Shown here piece after piece: positions 21,760 to 31,137 of a stretch of 64,000 nt of DNA. Below the pieces are notes generated by a model that made no database searches, had not been told where the DNA came from, and saw only the letters and a program-made list of their open reading frames with translations. Made by a program: the position numbers and the translations under genes. Position 1 is the stretch's first letter, and each line of letters opens with the position of its first letter. Source of the stretch: Pirellulaceae bacterium (GTDB taxonomy: Bacteria > Planctomycetota > Planctomycetia > Pirellulales > Pirellulaceae); contig JADYZV010000048.1 of assembly GCA_020852965.1 (NCBI GenBank), forward strand, positions 1-64,000. Reading direction: 5' to 3'.

Positions 21760-21809
21760 AGGTGTATTCTACCATGCCGCACTGAGGTCGTCCTAGTGCG
21801 CAGAGGTTT

Positions 21810-21971
21810 GGCCCCCTTGCCAGTTAGACCGACGCGAGTCATAGTTTCGTCGTCAGCGGCCCCCTTGCCAGTTAATCGATAGCGGCCCCCTTGCCAGTTA
21901 GACCGGCGCGAGTCAAAGTTTCGTCGTCAGCGGCCCCCTTGCCAGCTTGCCTGGCAGGAGCCAAAGTTTTG
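21810..21971 (+). repeat. Four family A hairpin repeats, three decayed
   Basis: Four copies beginning GGCCCCCTTGCCAG. The last (about 21932-21971) is intact with stem GCCAG / CTGGC around CTTGC and the tail AGCCAAAGTTTTG. The other three have lost the second stem arm (CCAGTTAGACCGG or CCAGTTAATCGAT). Confidence 0.8.
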
Positions 21972-22000
21972 CGGCTAGAGGCAGCTCGCGATGAAATCCC

Positions 22001-22060
22001 CTTCCCCCTTTCCGCTCCGGTCGCCGCCCGCGGGCGGCGACCGGAGCGGAAAGGGGGAAG
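22001..22060. repeat. 60-bp perfect palindrome without loop
   Basis: 22001-22030 (begins CTTCCCCCTTTCCGCTCC) is exactly complementary to 22031-22060, with centre CCCGCGGG. It sits between forward family A copies (21810-21971) and an inverted copy (22087-22124), the same layout as at 14251-14562, although the two palindromes are unrelated in sequence. Confidence 0.95.
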
Positions 22061-22086
22061 AAGGTCGAATGCACGGCTGCTAATTG

Positions 22087-22124
22087 CAAAACTGATTCAC
22101 CAGCGAGGCAAGCTCGCGGGGGCC
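22087..22124 (-). repeat. Family A hairpin repeat, inverted copy
   Basis: Minus strand: GGCCCC, stem GCGAG, loop CTTGC, CTCGC, then TGGTGAATCAGTTTTG. Begins 15 bases past the dcd stop codon, so it lies in the 3' untranslated end of dcd. Confidence 0.75.
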
Positions 22125-22139
22125 TGGGGAGCCACGCTG

Positions 22140-22703
22140 TTATGAAGCAGGGAAGTCAAGTTTCATTTGTTGATCGTCTTCAGAACGGCCAAACTCGCGA
22201 TAAAGCAAGCTGGGTTGAATGTCCTTGTTGTTCTGGTATTTGCCTGAGGCGTATTCGGAAATAGTCCCCTCTAAAGTATGGTAAATCATCTGGCAGATTT
22301 GGATGCCAGGATAGATGCGGATTGGCTGTACGGCAAACATCTCCAGCGTCCAATACCCCTTGAATCCCACATCGCCAAAGCCGGCAGTAATGTGCACGAA
22401 CAAACCGAGTCGACCGAGCGACGAACGCCCTTCAATCATCGGGACTAGGTTACGCGTTTCGGTGTATTCGACCGTCCGCCCCAAGTAGACTTGGTTCGGG
22501 CTGAGCACCAATCCGCAATCTGGGATTTCGATCCGCCGATAGCGATTGGGGGTTTTGATGTCGAGTACCACTTCCTCGTACACCAGTAACTCGTTGTGCA
22601 GGGTCAAATCGTAACTGTTGGGATTGATCTGAGACGCATCGAAGGGGGTAATTCGAATATCCCCGCCCATGCGTTTCTTGATTTCCTCGCCTGTTAAAAT
22701 CAT
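22140..22703 (-). CDS. dcd: dCTP deaminase
   Basis: 187 residues from the ATG at 22701-22703 (MILTGEEIKKRMGG); a TTG three codons upstream is less likely. Converts dCTP to dUTP for thymidylate synthesis. The active-site block is EGRSSLGRLGLFVHITAG with the catalytic Glu in the following YWTLEMF, and the trimer-type C-terminus SGKYQNNKDIQPS is typical. Whether it is the bifunctional (dUMP-forming) type cannot be told from motifs alone. It is not in an operon. Confidence 0.93.
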   Translation of the reverse strand: MILTGEEIKKRMGGDIRITPFDASQINPNSYDLTLHNELLVYEEVVLDIKTPNRYRRIEIPDCGLVLSPNQVYLGRTVEYTETRNLVPMIEGRSSLGRLGLFVHITAGFGDVGFKGYWTLEMFAVQPIRIYPGIQICQMIYHTLEGTISEYASGKYQNNKDIQPSLLYREFGRSEDDQQMKLDFPAS

Positions 22704-22835
22704 GCTGTGCAACCTAGCTTGCGGGCCATTTGGCGCGGACCAAAGTGTGGCTCGTGGGGGCCTGGGGTTTTTGCCGCAACGCTATTTATAAGCCATCGTG
22801 GCTCGTGGGACTAGGCTTTGTTCGAGAATCAACGT

Positions 22836-22926
22836 AGCTCAGTGGTCTCCACTGAGAATCGCGTTGGGGGACCAACGTGCCAGGTTGGCCAAAAATCGCG
22901 TTGGGGGACCAACGCGCACCCTGCGT
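22836..22926. repeat. Family C hairpin repeats
   Basis: GTAGCTCAGTGGTCTCCACTGAG can pair CTCAGTGG with CCACTGAG, followed by two copies of CGCGTTGGGGGACCAACG (pairing CGTTGG/CCAACG). Same organisation as family C at 6.0 and 40.5 kb but with different stems. The rest of 22713-23073 has no recognised content. Confidence 0.6.
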
Positions 22927-23073
22927 TAAGATGGTCACCTAATGTACAATGCCAGTAGGAACTAGCGAATGCGCCTTGCTAGCCGGTGCGAGCAGGGTGG
23001 AGCCTCCGCAAAGTTTCGCGTCATTAGCCCACTACGATACTGGCACTCAAGAACTGGCATTCAAGACCTTCGG

Positions 23074-23790
23074 ATGACGAATCTTCAAAGCTCAGCGGGA
23101 TGGCCGGACGACTTTTCAGGATGCGTTCGCTTATTCCCACTCCCCAACTTGGTACTGTTCCCCCATGTGGTTCAGCCGTTGCATGTATTCGAGCCTCGTT
23201 ATTGCGAAATGCTCCAGGATGCGCTGGCCGGAGATCGATTGATCGCCATGGTGCTGCTCGAACAGGGGTGGGAGCACCAATATCTTCATTGCCGTCCTCC
23301 GATATCGCAAGTTGCCTGTGTCGGCAAGATTCTTTCGCACACGCCGACCGAAGACCAGCGGCACAATATCCTGCTGGTTGGCATGAAGCGTGCGAGAATT
23401 GTGCGCGAGCTCGAACCGCTGCGTCCCTTTCGGGAAGCCGCGGTCGAGTTGCTGGAGGACCTCTATCCCCCGGACGAAGCCGAGCAGCGACCAGCGCTCG
23501 TGCAGCATCTGCAGGAGCTATTTCAACACTTTGTTCCCGAGGGATTGGCTGCCCAAGAGAGCTTCCAACAGTTAATGGGCAAGCAATTGCCGCTGGGTAT
23601 CTTGACCGATACCATCGCCTACGCATTGCAACTACCTCTGGCAATCAAACAACAACTATTAGCCGAAGCCAATGTCGATATTCGTTGCCGATTGCTATCT
23701 CGCTGCTTGGAACAAAAAATCCATGGCCGCAGCGATGCCTGTGACGAATCGGCTGCAGATGACTTTCCGCCACGCTTTTCCGAAAACTAA
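23074..23790 (+). CDS. LON substrate-binding-domain protein
   Basis: About 238 residues from the ATG at 23074 (MTNLQSSAGW). It corresponds to the N-terminal substrate-recognition domain of Lon protease, without ATPase or protease domains: RLFPLPNLVLFPHVVQPLHV, then FEPRYCEMLQDAL, GKILSHTPTEDQRHNILLVG and a helical C-terminal part. Stand-alone members are common and are thought to bind unfolded or specific proteins; the target is unknown. The 4-TM protein gene follows after 27 bases on the same strand and is probably co-transcribed. Confidence 0.88.
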   Translation: MTNLQSSAGWPDDFSGCVRLFPLPNLVLFPHVVQPLHVFEPRYCEMLQDALAGDRLIAMVLLEQGWEHQYLHCRPPISQVACVGKILSHTPTEDQRHNILLVGMKRARIVRELEPLRPFREAAVELLEDLYPPDEAEQRPALVQHLQELFQHFVPEGLAAQESFQQLMGKQLPLGILTDTIAYALQLPLAIKQQLLAEANVDIRCRLLSRCLEQKIHGRSDACDESAADDFPPRFSEN

Positions 23791-23817
23791 ACCCTTTGCA
23801 CTTGAGCGAGCTACCGT

Positions 23818-24267
23818 ATGTTTTGGATCGATTATTTGTCGCGTGTTGTCCACATTTCTACCGCGATCGCTGTGGTCGGTGGGAGCGTGTTCACGCTTTG
23901 CGTATTACTCCCTGCTGTGAGAATGCTGTCCGAAGACGCCCACGCAACTTTCGCTCAAGCCGTCTCATCGCGCTGGAAACGTTTCGTGCATGTGGGAATA
24001 CTCCTGTTTTTAGCGAGTGGCTTTTACAACTATTTCAAGGCCATGCCATTGCATAAGGGGGACGGGCTGTACCACGCTCTGATCGGGTCGAAGATGTTAT
24101 TGGCATTGGGAGTGTTCTTCATCGCTTCGGCGCTCGTCGGTCGCAGCCCAACGTTTGCAGCCATGCGCGCACAACGCGGCAAATGGCTAACCATACTCGT
24201 GCTTTTGGCCTGCATCATCGTCTTGATTTCCAGCTTCGCGAAAGTCCGCGGCATAGTGGGTGCATAG
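23818..24267 (+). CDS. Four-helix membrane protein (CopD/DUF2269-like)
   Basis: 149 residues with four membrane helices. The first contains a His (YLSRVVHISTAIAVVGGSVF), the third begins near LYHALIGSKMLLALGV, and a fourth ends in LLACIIVLISSFAKVRG. The layout and the His in helix 1 resemble small CopD-like/HemJ-like proteins that may bind haem or copper, but the match is loose. It is in a probable two-gene operon with the LON-domain gene. A family I repeat follows its stop. Confidence 0.6.
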   Translation: MFWIDYLSRVVHISTAIAVVGGSVFTLCVLLPAVRMLSEDAHATFAQAVSSRWKRFVHVGILLFLASGFYNYFKAMPLHKGDGLYHALIGSKMLLALGVFFIASALVGRSPTFAAMRAQRGKWLTILVLLACIIVLISSFAKVRGIVGA

Positions 24268-24287
24268 CCATGCTAATAATTGCAGTC

Positions 24288-24322
24288 TAGCACGGATGGC
24301 AAAGCCGGAGCACGGATAGTAA
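24288..24322 (+). repeat. Family I repeat (CTAGCACGGATGGCAA...CCGGAGCACGGATAG)
   Basis: Lies between the convergent 4-TM and PKS genes. The same string occurs twice, once in each orientation, at 58903-58990. Confidence 0.65.
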
Positions 24323-24339
24323 CGAGCCTACCCGGAATG

Positions 24340-27300
24340 CTAAGAGCGTTCGCCTAGCATCTGGTTGAGCAACTGCGATACCTCCTCAGCTCCCAAGTTC
24401 GGGAGTTGCTCCAACAATGCAGCCGCCTGCGATTCCGTCAACTCAGACAGCCTCGCTGGAGCACTGGCTGCGCTGTGCTCGGCGGTATCGTCGGTCGACA
24501 CTTCATGCTTCTGACGCAGCGCGTCGCATAATGACTCTATCACATGCGACAAGCTCTCGCTGCGCATGAGCGATGCAATGGGCAAGTTGACTTCCAATTG
24601 TCGCTCGATCCAGTTGCGCAGTTCGACGGCCATCAGCGAATCGAGTCCCAGTTCTAGTAGTGCGCGATCGACGGGCAATTGGTTGGCAGAGATGCCGAGC
24701 AGACTTCCCGCCTTGGCGCGCAGCATCTTTTCGACCATGGCAGATCGCTCGGCTGCAGGCATATTGCGCAGGTGATCTGCGGACGCCCAGTCATCGGCGG
24801 CTGTTGTTCCAACTGAATTAACGTCACGCAGCAGATGAGCGAAACGCGGCGAGATGCGTTGGGTAACTCCTAGTCCGCGCCAAAGACTCCAGTCGATACG
24901 CAGCACGCTAACTTGAAGTTCATGATTTTGCAACGCATACTCCAAGCAATTGGTGGCTTGTTCGACACTAAAGCTCAAAACTCCTTGGCGCTCGAGCCGT
25001 TTGCCGAGTTGCTCGCGCGCGGCCAAGTATCCAACTTCGCCCAAGTGTCCCCAGTTGATGACCGTTGCGGGGAGTCCCTGAGCGCGGCGATGGTAGGCCA
25101 AGCTATCGAGGAACGCATTGGCGGCTGCGTAATTCGCTTGACCTGCGTGCCCAAACACGCTCGACAGTGACGAAAACAGTATAAAATAATCGAGCGGGAA
25201 ATGTTGTGTCTGCTGATGGAGATTCCAGCCGCCGAGTAGTTTCGGACGCAGCACGCGTTGTAGTGTGTCATCATCGAGGTCGGCCAGCAGCTTGTCCTCC
25301 AAAACCATCGCGGTATGCAGCACGCCACGCAGCGGTGGCAGGTCTTTGGCTATCATCGCCAGGACATCGTCCACTTGTGCCGGATCTGTAATGTCGGCGG
25401 GAAGGTGCGTTACGCGACAATCGGCCTGTTGCAGTTCGGTGATCGTCTGCTGGGCCACGGCGCTGGGCAATGGACTCCGACCGCTGAGAACCAACGAACG
25501 CACTCCGTGGCTTACCAACCAACGGGCGGTTTCTAAGCCAAAGCCCCCCATTCCGCCTGCGATCCAAAACGTACCATTCGGATCGAAGGAAATGGGAAGT
25601 GTCGAACCGACGCGCACCTCGCTGGGAGCGGACTGGTAATCGACAACCACTTTGCCAATGTGCTTCCCCTGCTGCATTAATCGAAAGGCGTCACGCGTCT
25701 CATCGGCCGTAAAACTTTGTGTCGGCAACGCTTGCAACTGTCCGCTGTCAAAGCGTTCGACCAGGTCTCGTAGCAAATCTCCCATGCTCGAAGCTCGTTG
25801 CTTGAATAGCTGATCCAGGTCGATGGCGAACAAAGCCAAATTATTTCGGAACGGATACAGGCTGAGCGCCGCGTCGCTGTAGATATCGCGCTTGCCGATC
25901 TCCAAGAAACTACCGCCGACCTTCAATAGCGACAGTCCGGCCGCAATGGCTTCTCCGGGCAACGAATTGAGCACTGCGTCCACCCCGGCCCCCTTGGTGG
26001 CAGCCAACGTTTGCTCGACGAAGGCGAGCGAGCGCGAATCCATTACACAGGTAGCGCCAACCTGGCGTACCAAGCGACGTTTTTTCTCGCTACCTGCCGT
26101 CGCGAAAATCGTTGCACCCGCCAGGCGAGCGAGTTGCATTGCGGCCAAACCAACTCCGCCACTGGCCGAGTGAATCAACACGCTGTCGCCAGCTTGCAAT
26201 CGAGCGCACTGGTTGAGCGCATAGTCGGCCGTCATGAAAGCGATCGGGATGGCAGCGGCTTGCTGATAGGTCAACCTACGCGGTTTGCGAGCGACCAGCG
26301 ATTCCCGCACAATGGTGTGTGAGCCAAAGGCGGCTGGGGCGATGGCAATCACTTCATCGCCAACTTGCCACCGGCTCCCCTCGGCCACGCGCGCGATGCG
26401 TCCGCAGCACTCGGCACCCAGGTCGATTGGCCCATCGGGCAGCCCTGGATAGAGCCCTAGCACCTTCATCACGTCACTAAAATTCAGCCCAGCGGCGATC
26501 ACTTCGATCTCAACTTCACCCGGCTGGAGAGCGGGCCGCGAGCTGGTTTGGTAGTGAAGCGTTTCCACTCCCGACGATGAACCCACACGGAGCTGACAGG
26601 CCATTTGGCTGATGGCTTCTGCCGTGGCTAGTTTGCCTGCCTGGGGGCCAAAGCGATGCACCCAGCGCGTGCCATCGCGCCAAAGCACTTCATCTTCGTA
26701 TAGGTCGTGCGATTCGTACTCGTCCAACCCGGCAAGAAGTTCGGCGCGCAGACAATCGATATCGCGCGCCGAAATCTGCGAAGGTAGGTCGACAAGTTTG
26801 CCGCGCAGGCTGCCAAGCTCACTAATGACAACGCGTCCGAATCCAATCAGTGGTGCTTGAGCCACCTCCGTCAGTTCGGGCGGACCGTCGCTCGACTGCG
26901 CACCGGCGGTGACAAAGCAAATGATCGGAGGTAGTGCTCGTCCAAAATGTTCCTGCTGAGCCTGTTCCGCCACCAGGGCCTCGGCAGCTTGTACCAACCT
27001 GAGTGGCCCCTGCACGGTCAGCGCCGTGCACTGATCGAGCGACTCGGTGCTAAGCTGCTGTACGCTTGGATGCTGTGTGCTAGGACGCCGGGCGGAAGGT
27101 GCGTCGAGAGCCCACAGGTAGATGATGTTCGGAGCGTCGCCGTCGAGCACTGCCACCGCATTGGCTAACGCTTGCTGCATGGTCTCTGCCGACGTCGGCG
27201 AAGCTTGATAGAAACGATCCGCGAGCGTTTTAGGGACGTGCGATTCGTCGCGGTAAACCTCGACTACCTGGCAGCCGCGCTGACGTAGTTGCTGATTCAG

Positions 27301-30300
27301 CTCGCGACCTATCCCCCCTTCGTCCATGAACACGATCCAACTCCCGGCCGGCGCTGCACCGCTGTGCGTGGCCAAGGGTTGTTCCAGCCAGGTGTAGCCG
27401 TAGAGTAAGTCCTCGGTCGCCTCGGCGGTAACACCACCGCTGACTCGGCGGCTTTCGAAGTCCCGAATCGATAGACACAATTGTCCCTGGTCATCGTAGA
27501 TGTCCACGTCACAGCGCATCAGCTTTTTTGATTTGTGCGGGCAATGCACGATTGCTGTCATGCGCCGCGTCGGCTTGCGATGCAGGACGAACTGGCCAAT
27601 CTCCGCTGGCAGATAAAGTCCATCGATGCGGTGATCGAAGTCGGGATCGGCGGCGACCATGCCTTGAAAGCAACTGTCCAATAGGGTGGGATGAATCAGG
27701 TACTCCTCCCACGCCATTTCGTCTTCGGACAAGGCAGCAGGGTATTCGAGTTCCAATAGGGCTTCCCCGGCGCAACGCACTCCCGACACGACCCCTTGGA
27801 AGTTGGCACCGTAGTCAAGGCCAATGCGAGTACAGTAGGCGTACAGCCGGCGTGCGTCGAAGGAGTCCGTGCAACGACTGCGAACTTTAGCCACACGAGC
27901 GTCGAAGGACATCGGCTCCAGGGAGGATCCACTCGCCGGTTGCGAACTTACATCGAGCGTGATCAGCGGGCTCCACGTAGGCTCGTCGCAGGCACGAAAG
28001 GCGAGTCGAATTTGTCGGCGCGCGGCATCATAGCAGGTCTCGATCCATTGGGGATGAGCCTCGCTCAATACGCACGGATGACGCAATCGCACGCGCTGCA
28101 GGTGTATCGGCAGAATGGGACCATCTGCCTCAGCGCGAGTTAACTCACGGACGGCAGACAATGCCGTCTCGAGCATCGCGGCGGCCGGATAAACGGCCAC
28201 ACCACGCACCGTGTGGTCGACGAGATACGATTGTAGCTTGAGATCAATTCGCTGCTGCCAGCGTGGCTGTGGCGCGATGTCGGCCGAGCCCAATAGCGGA
28301 TGGGCTTCGCCGCTGAGTCGAGCGTGTTTCGATTCGAGGGACTCGGACCAACAGGTCTGCAATTGAAATGGATAGGTCGGCAGGTCCACTCGCCGCGTAG
28401 GCTGATTGTAAAAGCCCGACCACTGGATATCATGCCCCAAACCGTAAAGGCTGCCCAAGGATTTGGTAATGCATAACAAATCGTCCTGTTGGCGATTGAG
28501 CGAGGCCAGCGTATGCACCGAGTGGCCAGTCGACTGAAAGCATTCGTTGATCGAATAGGCCAACACCGGATGTGGACCAATTTCAATCGCCAAACCATAA
28601 CCTCGTTCGGCTAGACAATTCATCGCTTGGCTGAAATGTACGCTGTGACGAACATTCTTCCACCAGTATTCCGCGTCGAGCGCGTCACCATCGATCCACT
28701 GCCCCGTCACCGTGGAGACGAGCGGCGTGTGTGCGGCCTGCGGTTGAATGTGTGCCAATGAGGCGAGCAGTTCTTCGCGCACCGGCTCCATCTGCGGACT
28801 ATGAAAGGCGTACTCGACTGCCAACCGCCGGCAAAAGACACCGGCCTGTTCGAGCCGTACTGCCAATTGCTCGATCGTTGCCGCCGCTCCGGAGATGGTT
28901 ACGGAAGAAGGGCCATTGATGGCGGCGACGGAAACATCGGCTTCGAGGCCGCTGAGCCAACGGGGGACATCGTCGGGCGAAAGTCCAGCGGCCAACATCG
29001 CGCCCTGCGATGAAGCGAGGTCCATCGTGCGCCCACGATGAAAGGCAACGCAGGCGGCATCCTCAAAGGTCAATGCACCGGACAGATAAGCGGCTGCGAT
29101 CTCCCCCACGCTATGTCCGACCAGCACCGCCGGTTCGACACCCCAACTCTCCCATACCGCAGCCAACGCAATTTGAATCGCAAATAGACTCGGCTGAGCA
29201 ATCGAGGTCTTTTGCATTTTCGACGTCGCTTCGCTACGGGTCAATTCCTTCAGAAGCGACCAGCTTGCGACCTTCGAGAACTCCGTGTCGCAGCGTTTGA
29301 TCACGGAGCGAAAGGCGGGAGAATACTTGAGCAGCCCGCGTCCCATGGCCCACCACTGCGGACCTTGCCCAGAACAGATAAACGCGACCCCTGCGGCGCG
29401 GTGGGCGCTGCTTATCTGCGTCGACAGTTCGGCGGTCGTGCTGGCGGCGAGCACTCGAAGCTCAGCGATCATGTCGGAAACGTTGGTGGCCGTAGCCGTA
29501 GCGCGGCAGTCGTGATGACTGCGGCGATGTGCCAAATAACCGGCCACTTCGGCGAGCTGCGTGGCGGCTCCACGCTCTTCAAACCAATGAGCGTATCGTT
29601 CGGCCACGACGGCCAACGCTGCGGGCGTTCGCGCCGACAGTGGCAGGAGCACCGGTGCCGCAAACGTCTCGCTCGCTGCCGCACTCGATTGTGAGGATGG
29701 CGACGAGTGCGATGGCGCGTCCCAGTCGCAGTGCCGCAAGTGGTCGAGCTGGTCCGCTGTGACGATCCGCGCCCGCGATCGCGATGGAGTACTAGGCGCC
29801 GAAACATAGTCGAACGCCGTCTGCGATTCGCTGGCAGGTGGTGCCTGCTCCAAAATCACATGGGCATTGGCCCCGCCATAGCCGAATCCGTTGATTCCAG
29901 CTAATCGACTGCGATCCGATTCCCAAACCTGTGATTGTCGCGGTATCTGCAAGTGCAACTGCTCGAAATCGATGGCCGGATTGGCTTGCTGAAAATGCAG
30001 ATGTGCGGGAATGCGTCGATGATGGAGCGCCAACGCGACCTTCATCAGACTAGCGATCCCCGCCCCGGCTTCCAAATGGCCAATGTTGGTCTTAACCGAT
30101 CCGATAATGCAGGGATCGTTCGAACGGCGGCCAGCACCCACCACACCTCCAATCGCGGCCGCTTCCAACGGGTCACCGACGGGCGTGCCCGTGCCGTGGG
30201 CCTCAACATATTGGATGTCGCTGGGGAGAACACCCGCTTTGTCACAGGCGGTGCGAATCAATTGCTCTTGGGCCGCCTGACTAGGAACGGTCATGCCCGC

Positions 30301-31137
30301 CGTGCGTCCGTCTTGATTGAGTGCCGTCGAGCGAATAACCGCGTAGATGGGATCTTTGTCGCGCAAGGCCGCCGACAACGGTTTGAGCACTGCCATGCCG
30401 GCTCCTTCGCTGCGGACATAGCCGTTGGCCCGCGCGTCAAACGACTTGCAGCGCCCGTCGGGCGAAAGCACTCCAAGCTGGCTGAATGCCACGTAGAAAT
30501 CGGGTAGTAACAGCGCGTTGACACCACCAGCCAACGCCATCCGCGCTTCACCACGCCAAAGGCTCTCACACGCCAAGTGGACGGCAACCAGCGACGATGA
30601 GCAAGCCGTGTCGACCGATACGCTCGGGCCACGCAAATCAAAACAATAGGATATGCGATTGGCTGCGATGCTCGATGATCCTCCCGTGTTGCTATAAGCA
30701 TCAATCACGCCGCGATCGCGTGGGCTGAGCCCAGCTACCGCATAGTCAAAACTGCTTATTCCTACGAAGACCGATACCGCTTGACCCGCCACTCGCTCAA
30801 GTGGTTGGCCGCCATCTTCGAGCGCGCGAAAGGCCACTTCGAGTAGCATGCGTTGCTGCGGATCCATACCCGCCGCTTCACGCGGTGAAATGCCAAACAG
30901 TTGTGGATCAAAGCGCTCGATCCCTTGCACGTAGCCACCCCAGCGACTTTGCGTCTTGCCCGGCTTGCCCGCTCGCGAAGCGTAAAACTTCTGCAGATTC
31001 CATCGCTCAGGCGGTGTCTCGGATATGGCATCGACGCCATCGTTCAACAGCCGCCAATAGCCGCGCCAATCCTGTACCCCTCCCGGAAAGCGGCAGCCCA
31101 GGCCAATGATTGCGATCGAGTCGTTGCGTGCGTTCAT
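24340..31137 (-). CDS. Single-module reducing type I polyketide synthase (KS-AT-DH-ER-KR-ACP)
   Basis: 2265 residues, one complete fully reducing module. Ketosynthase 1-430 with Cys179 (DTACSSSLVAVH) and both His motifs (EAHGTGTPVGDP, KTNIGHLEAG). Acyltransferase 585-880 with Ser676 in GHSVGE and selectivity motif YAFH at 776, more like malonyl than methylmalonyl types. Dehydratase 945-1235 with HTVRGVAVYP (His975) and HPTLLDSCFQ (Asp1154). Enoylreductase 1515-1835 with SASGGVGLAAMQ. Ketoreductase 1855-2035 with GGMGGFG and catalytic Tyr near 2003. ACP 2130-2205 with LGLDSLMAVEL (Ser2167). All active sites look intact. There is no thioesterase, methyltransferase or docking partner, so it probably works iteratively to make a saturated acyl chain that another protein releases. 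The neighbourhood has no other obvious PKS gene. The start codon overlaps a 29-unit heptamer array. Confidence 0.95.
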   Translation of the reverse strand: MNARNDSIAIIGLGCRFPGGVQDWRGYWRLLNDGVDAISETPPERWNLQKFYASRAGKPGKTQSRWGGYVQGIERFDPQLFGISPREAAGMDPQQRMLLEVAFRALEDGGQPLERVAGQAVSVFVGISSFDYAVAGLSPRDRGVIDAYSNTGGSSSIAANRISYCFDLRGPSVSVDTACSSSLVAVHLACESLWRGEARMALAGGVNALLLPDFYVAFSQLGVLSPDGRCKSFDARANGYVRSEGAGMAVLKPLSAALRDKDPIYAVIRSTALNQDGRTAGMTVPSQAAQEQLIRTACDKAGVLPSDIQYVEAHGTGTPVGDPLEAAAIGGVVGAGRRSNDPCIIGSVKTNIGHLEAGAGIASLMKVALALHHRRIPAHLHFQQANPAIDFEQLHLQIPRQSQVWESDRSRLAGINGFGYGGANAHVILEQAPPASESQTAFDYVSAPSTPSRSRARIVTADQLDHLRHCDWDAPSHSSPSSQSSAAASETFAAPVLLPLSARTPAALAVVAERYAHWFEERGAATQLAEVAGYLAHRRSHHDCRATATATNVSDMIAELRVLAASTTAELSTQISSAHRAAGVAFICSGQGPQWWAMGRGLLKYSPAFRSVIKRCDTEFSKVASWSLLKELTRSEATSKMQKTSIAQPSLFAIQIALAAVWESWGVEPAVLVGHSVGEIAAAYLSGALTFEDAACVAFHRGRTMDLASSQGAMLAAGLSPDDVPRWLSGLEADVSVAAINGPSSVTISGAAATIEQLAVRLEQAGVFCRRLAVEYAFHSPQMEPVREELLASLAHIQPQAAHTPLVSTVTGQWIDGDALDAEYWWKNVRHSVHFSQAMNCLAERGYGLAIEIGPHPVLAYSINECFQSTGHSVHTLASLNRQQDDLLCITKSLGSLYGLGHDIQWSGFYNQPTRRVDLPTYPFQLQTCWSESLESKHARLSGEAHPLLGSADIAPQPRWQQRIDLKLQSYLVDHTVRGVAVYPAAAMLETALSAVRELTRAEADGPILPIHLQRVRLRHPCVLSEAHPQWIETCYDAARRQIRLAFRACDEPTWSPLITLDVSSQPASGSSLEPMSFDARVAKVRSRCTDSFDARRLYAYCTRIGLDYGANFQGVVSGVRCAGEALLELEYPAALSEDEMAWEEYLIHPTLLDSCFQGMVAADPDFDHRIDGLYLPAEIGQFVLHRKPTRRMTAIVHCPHKSKKLMRCDVDIYDDQGQLCLSIRDFESRRVSGGVTAEATEDLLYGYTWLEQPLATHSGAAPAGSWIVFMDEGGIGRELNQQLRQRGCQVVEVYRDESHVPKTLADRFYQASPTSAETMQQALANAVAVLDGDAPNIIYLWALDAPSARRPSTQHPSVQQLSTESLDQCTALTVQGPLRLVQAAEALVAEQAQQEHFGRALPPIICFVTAGAQSSDGPPELTEVAQAPLIGFGRVVISELGSLRGKLVDLPSQISARDIDCLRAELLAGLDEYESHDLYEDEVLWRDGTRWVHRFGPQAGKLATAEAISQMACQLRVGSSSGVETLHYQTSSRPALQPGEVEIEVIAAGLNFSDVMKVLGLYPGLPDGPIDLGAECCGRIARVAEGSRWQVGDEVIAIAPAAFGSHTIVRESLVARKPRRLTYQQAAAIPIAFMTADYALNQCARLQAGDSVLIHSASGGVGLAAMQLARLAGATIFATAGSEKKRRLVRQVGATCVMDSRSLAFVEQTLAATKGAGVDAVLNSLPGEAIAAGLSLLKVGGSFLEIGKRDIYSDAALSLYPFRNNLALFAIDLDQLFKQRASSMGDLLRDLVERFDSGQLQALPTQSFTADETRDAFRLMQQGKHIGKVVVDYQSAPSEVRVGSTLPISFDPNGTFWIAGGMGGFGLETARWLVSHGVRSLVLSGRSPLPSAVAQQTITELQQADCRVTHLPADITDPAQVDDVLAMIAKDLPPLRGVLHTAMVLEDKLLADLDDDTLQRVLRPKLLGGWNLHQQTQHFPLDYFILFSSLSSVFGHAGQANYAAANAFLDSLAYHRRAQGLPATVINWGHLGEVGYLAAREQLGKRLERQGVLSFSVEQATNCLEYALQNHELQVSVLRIDWSLWRGLGVTQRISPRFAHLLRDVNSVGTTAADDWASADHLRNMPAAERSAMVEKMLRAKAGSLLGISANQLPVDRALLELGLDSLMAVELRNWIERQLEVNLPIASLMRSESLSHVIESLCDALRQKHEVSTDDTAEHSAASAPARLSELTESQAAALLEQLPNLGAEEVSQLLNQMLGERS

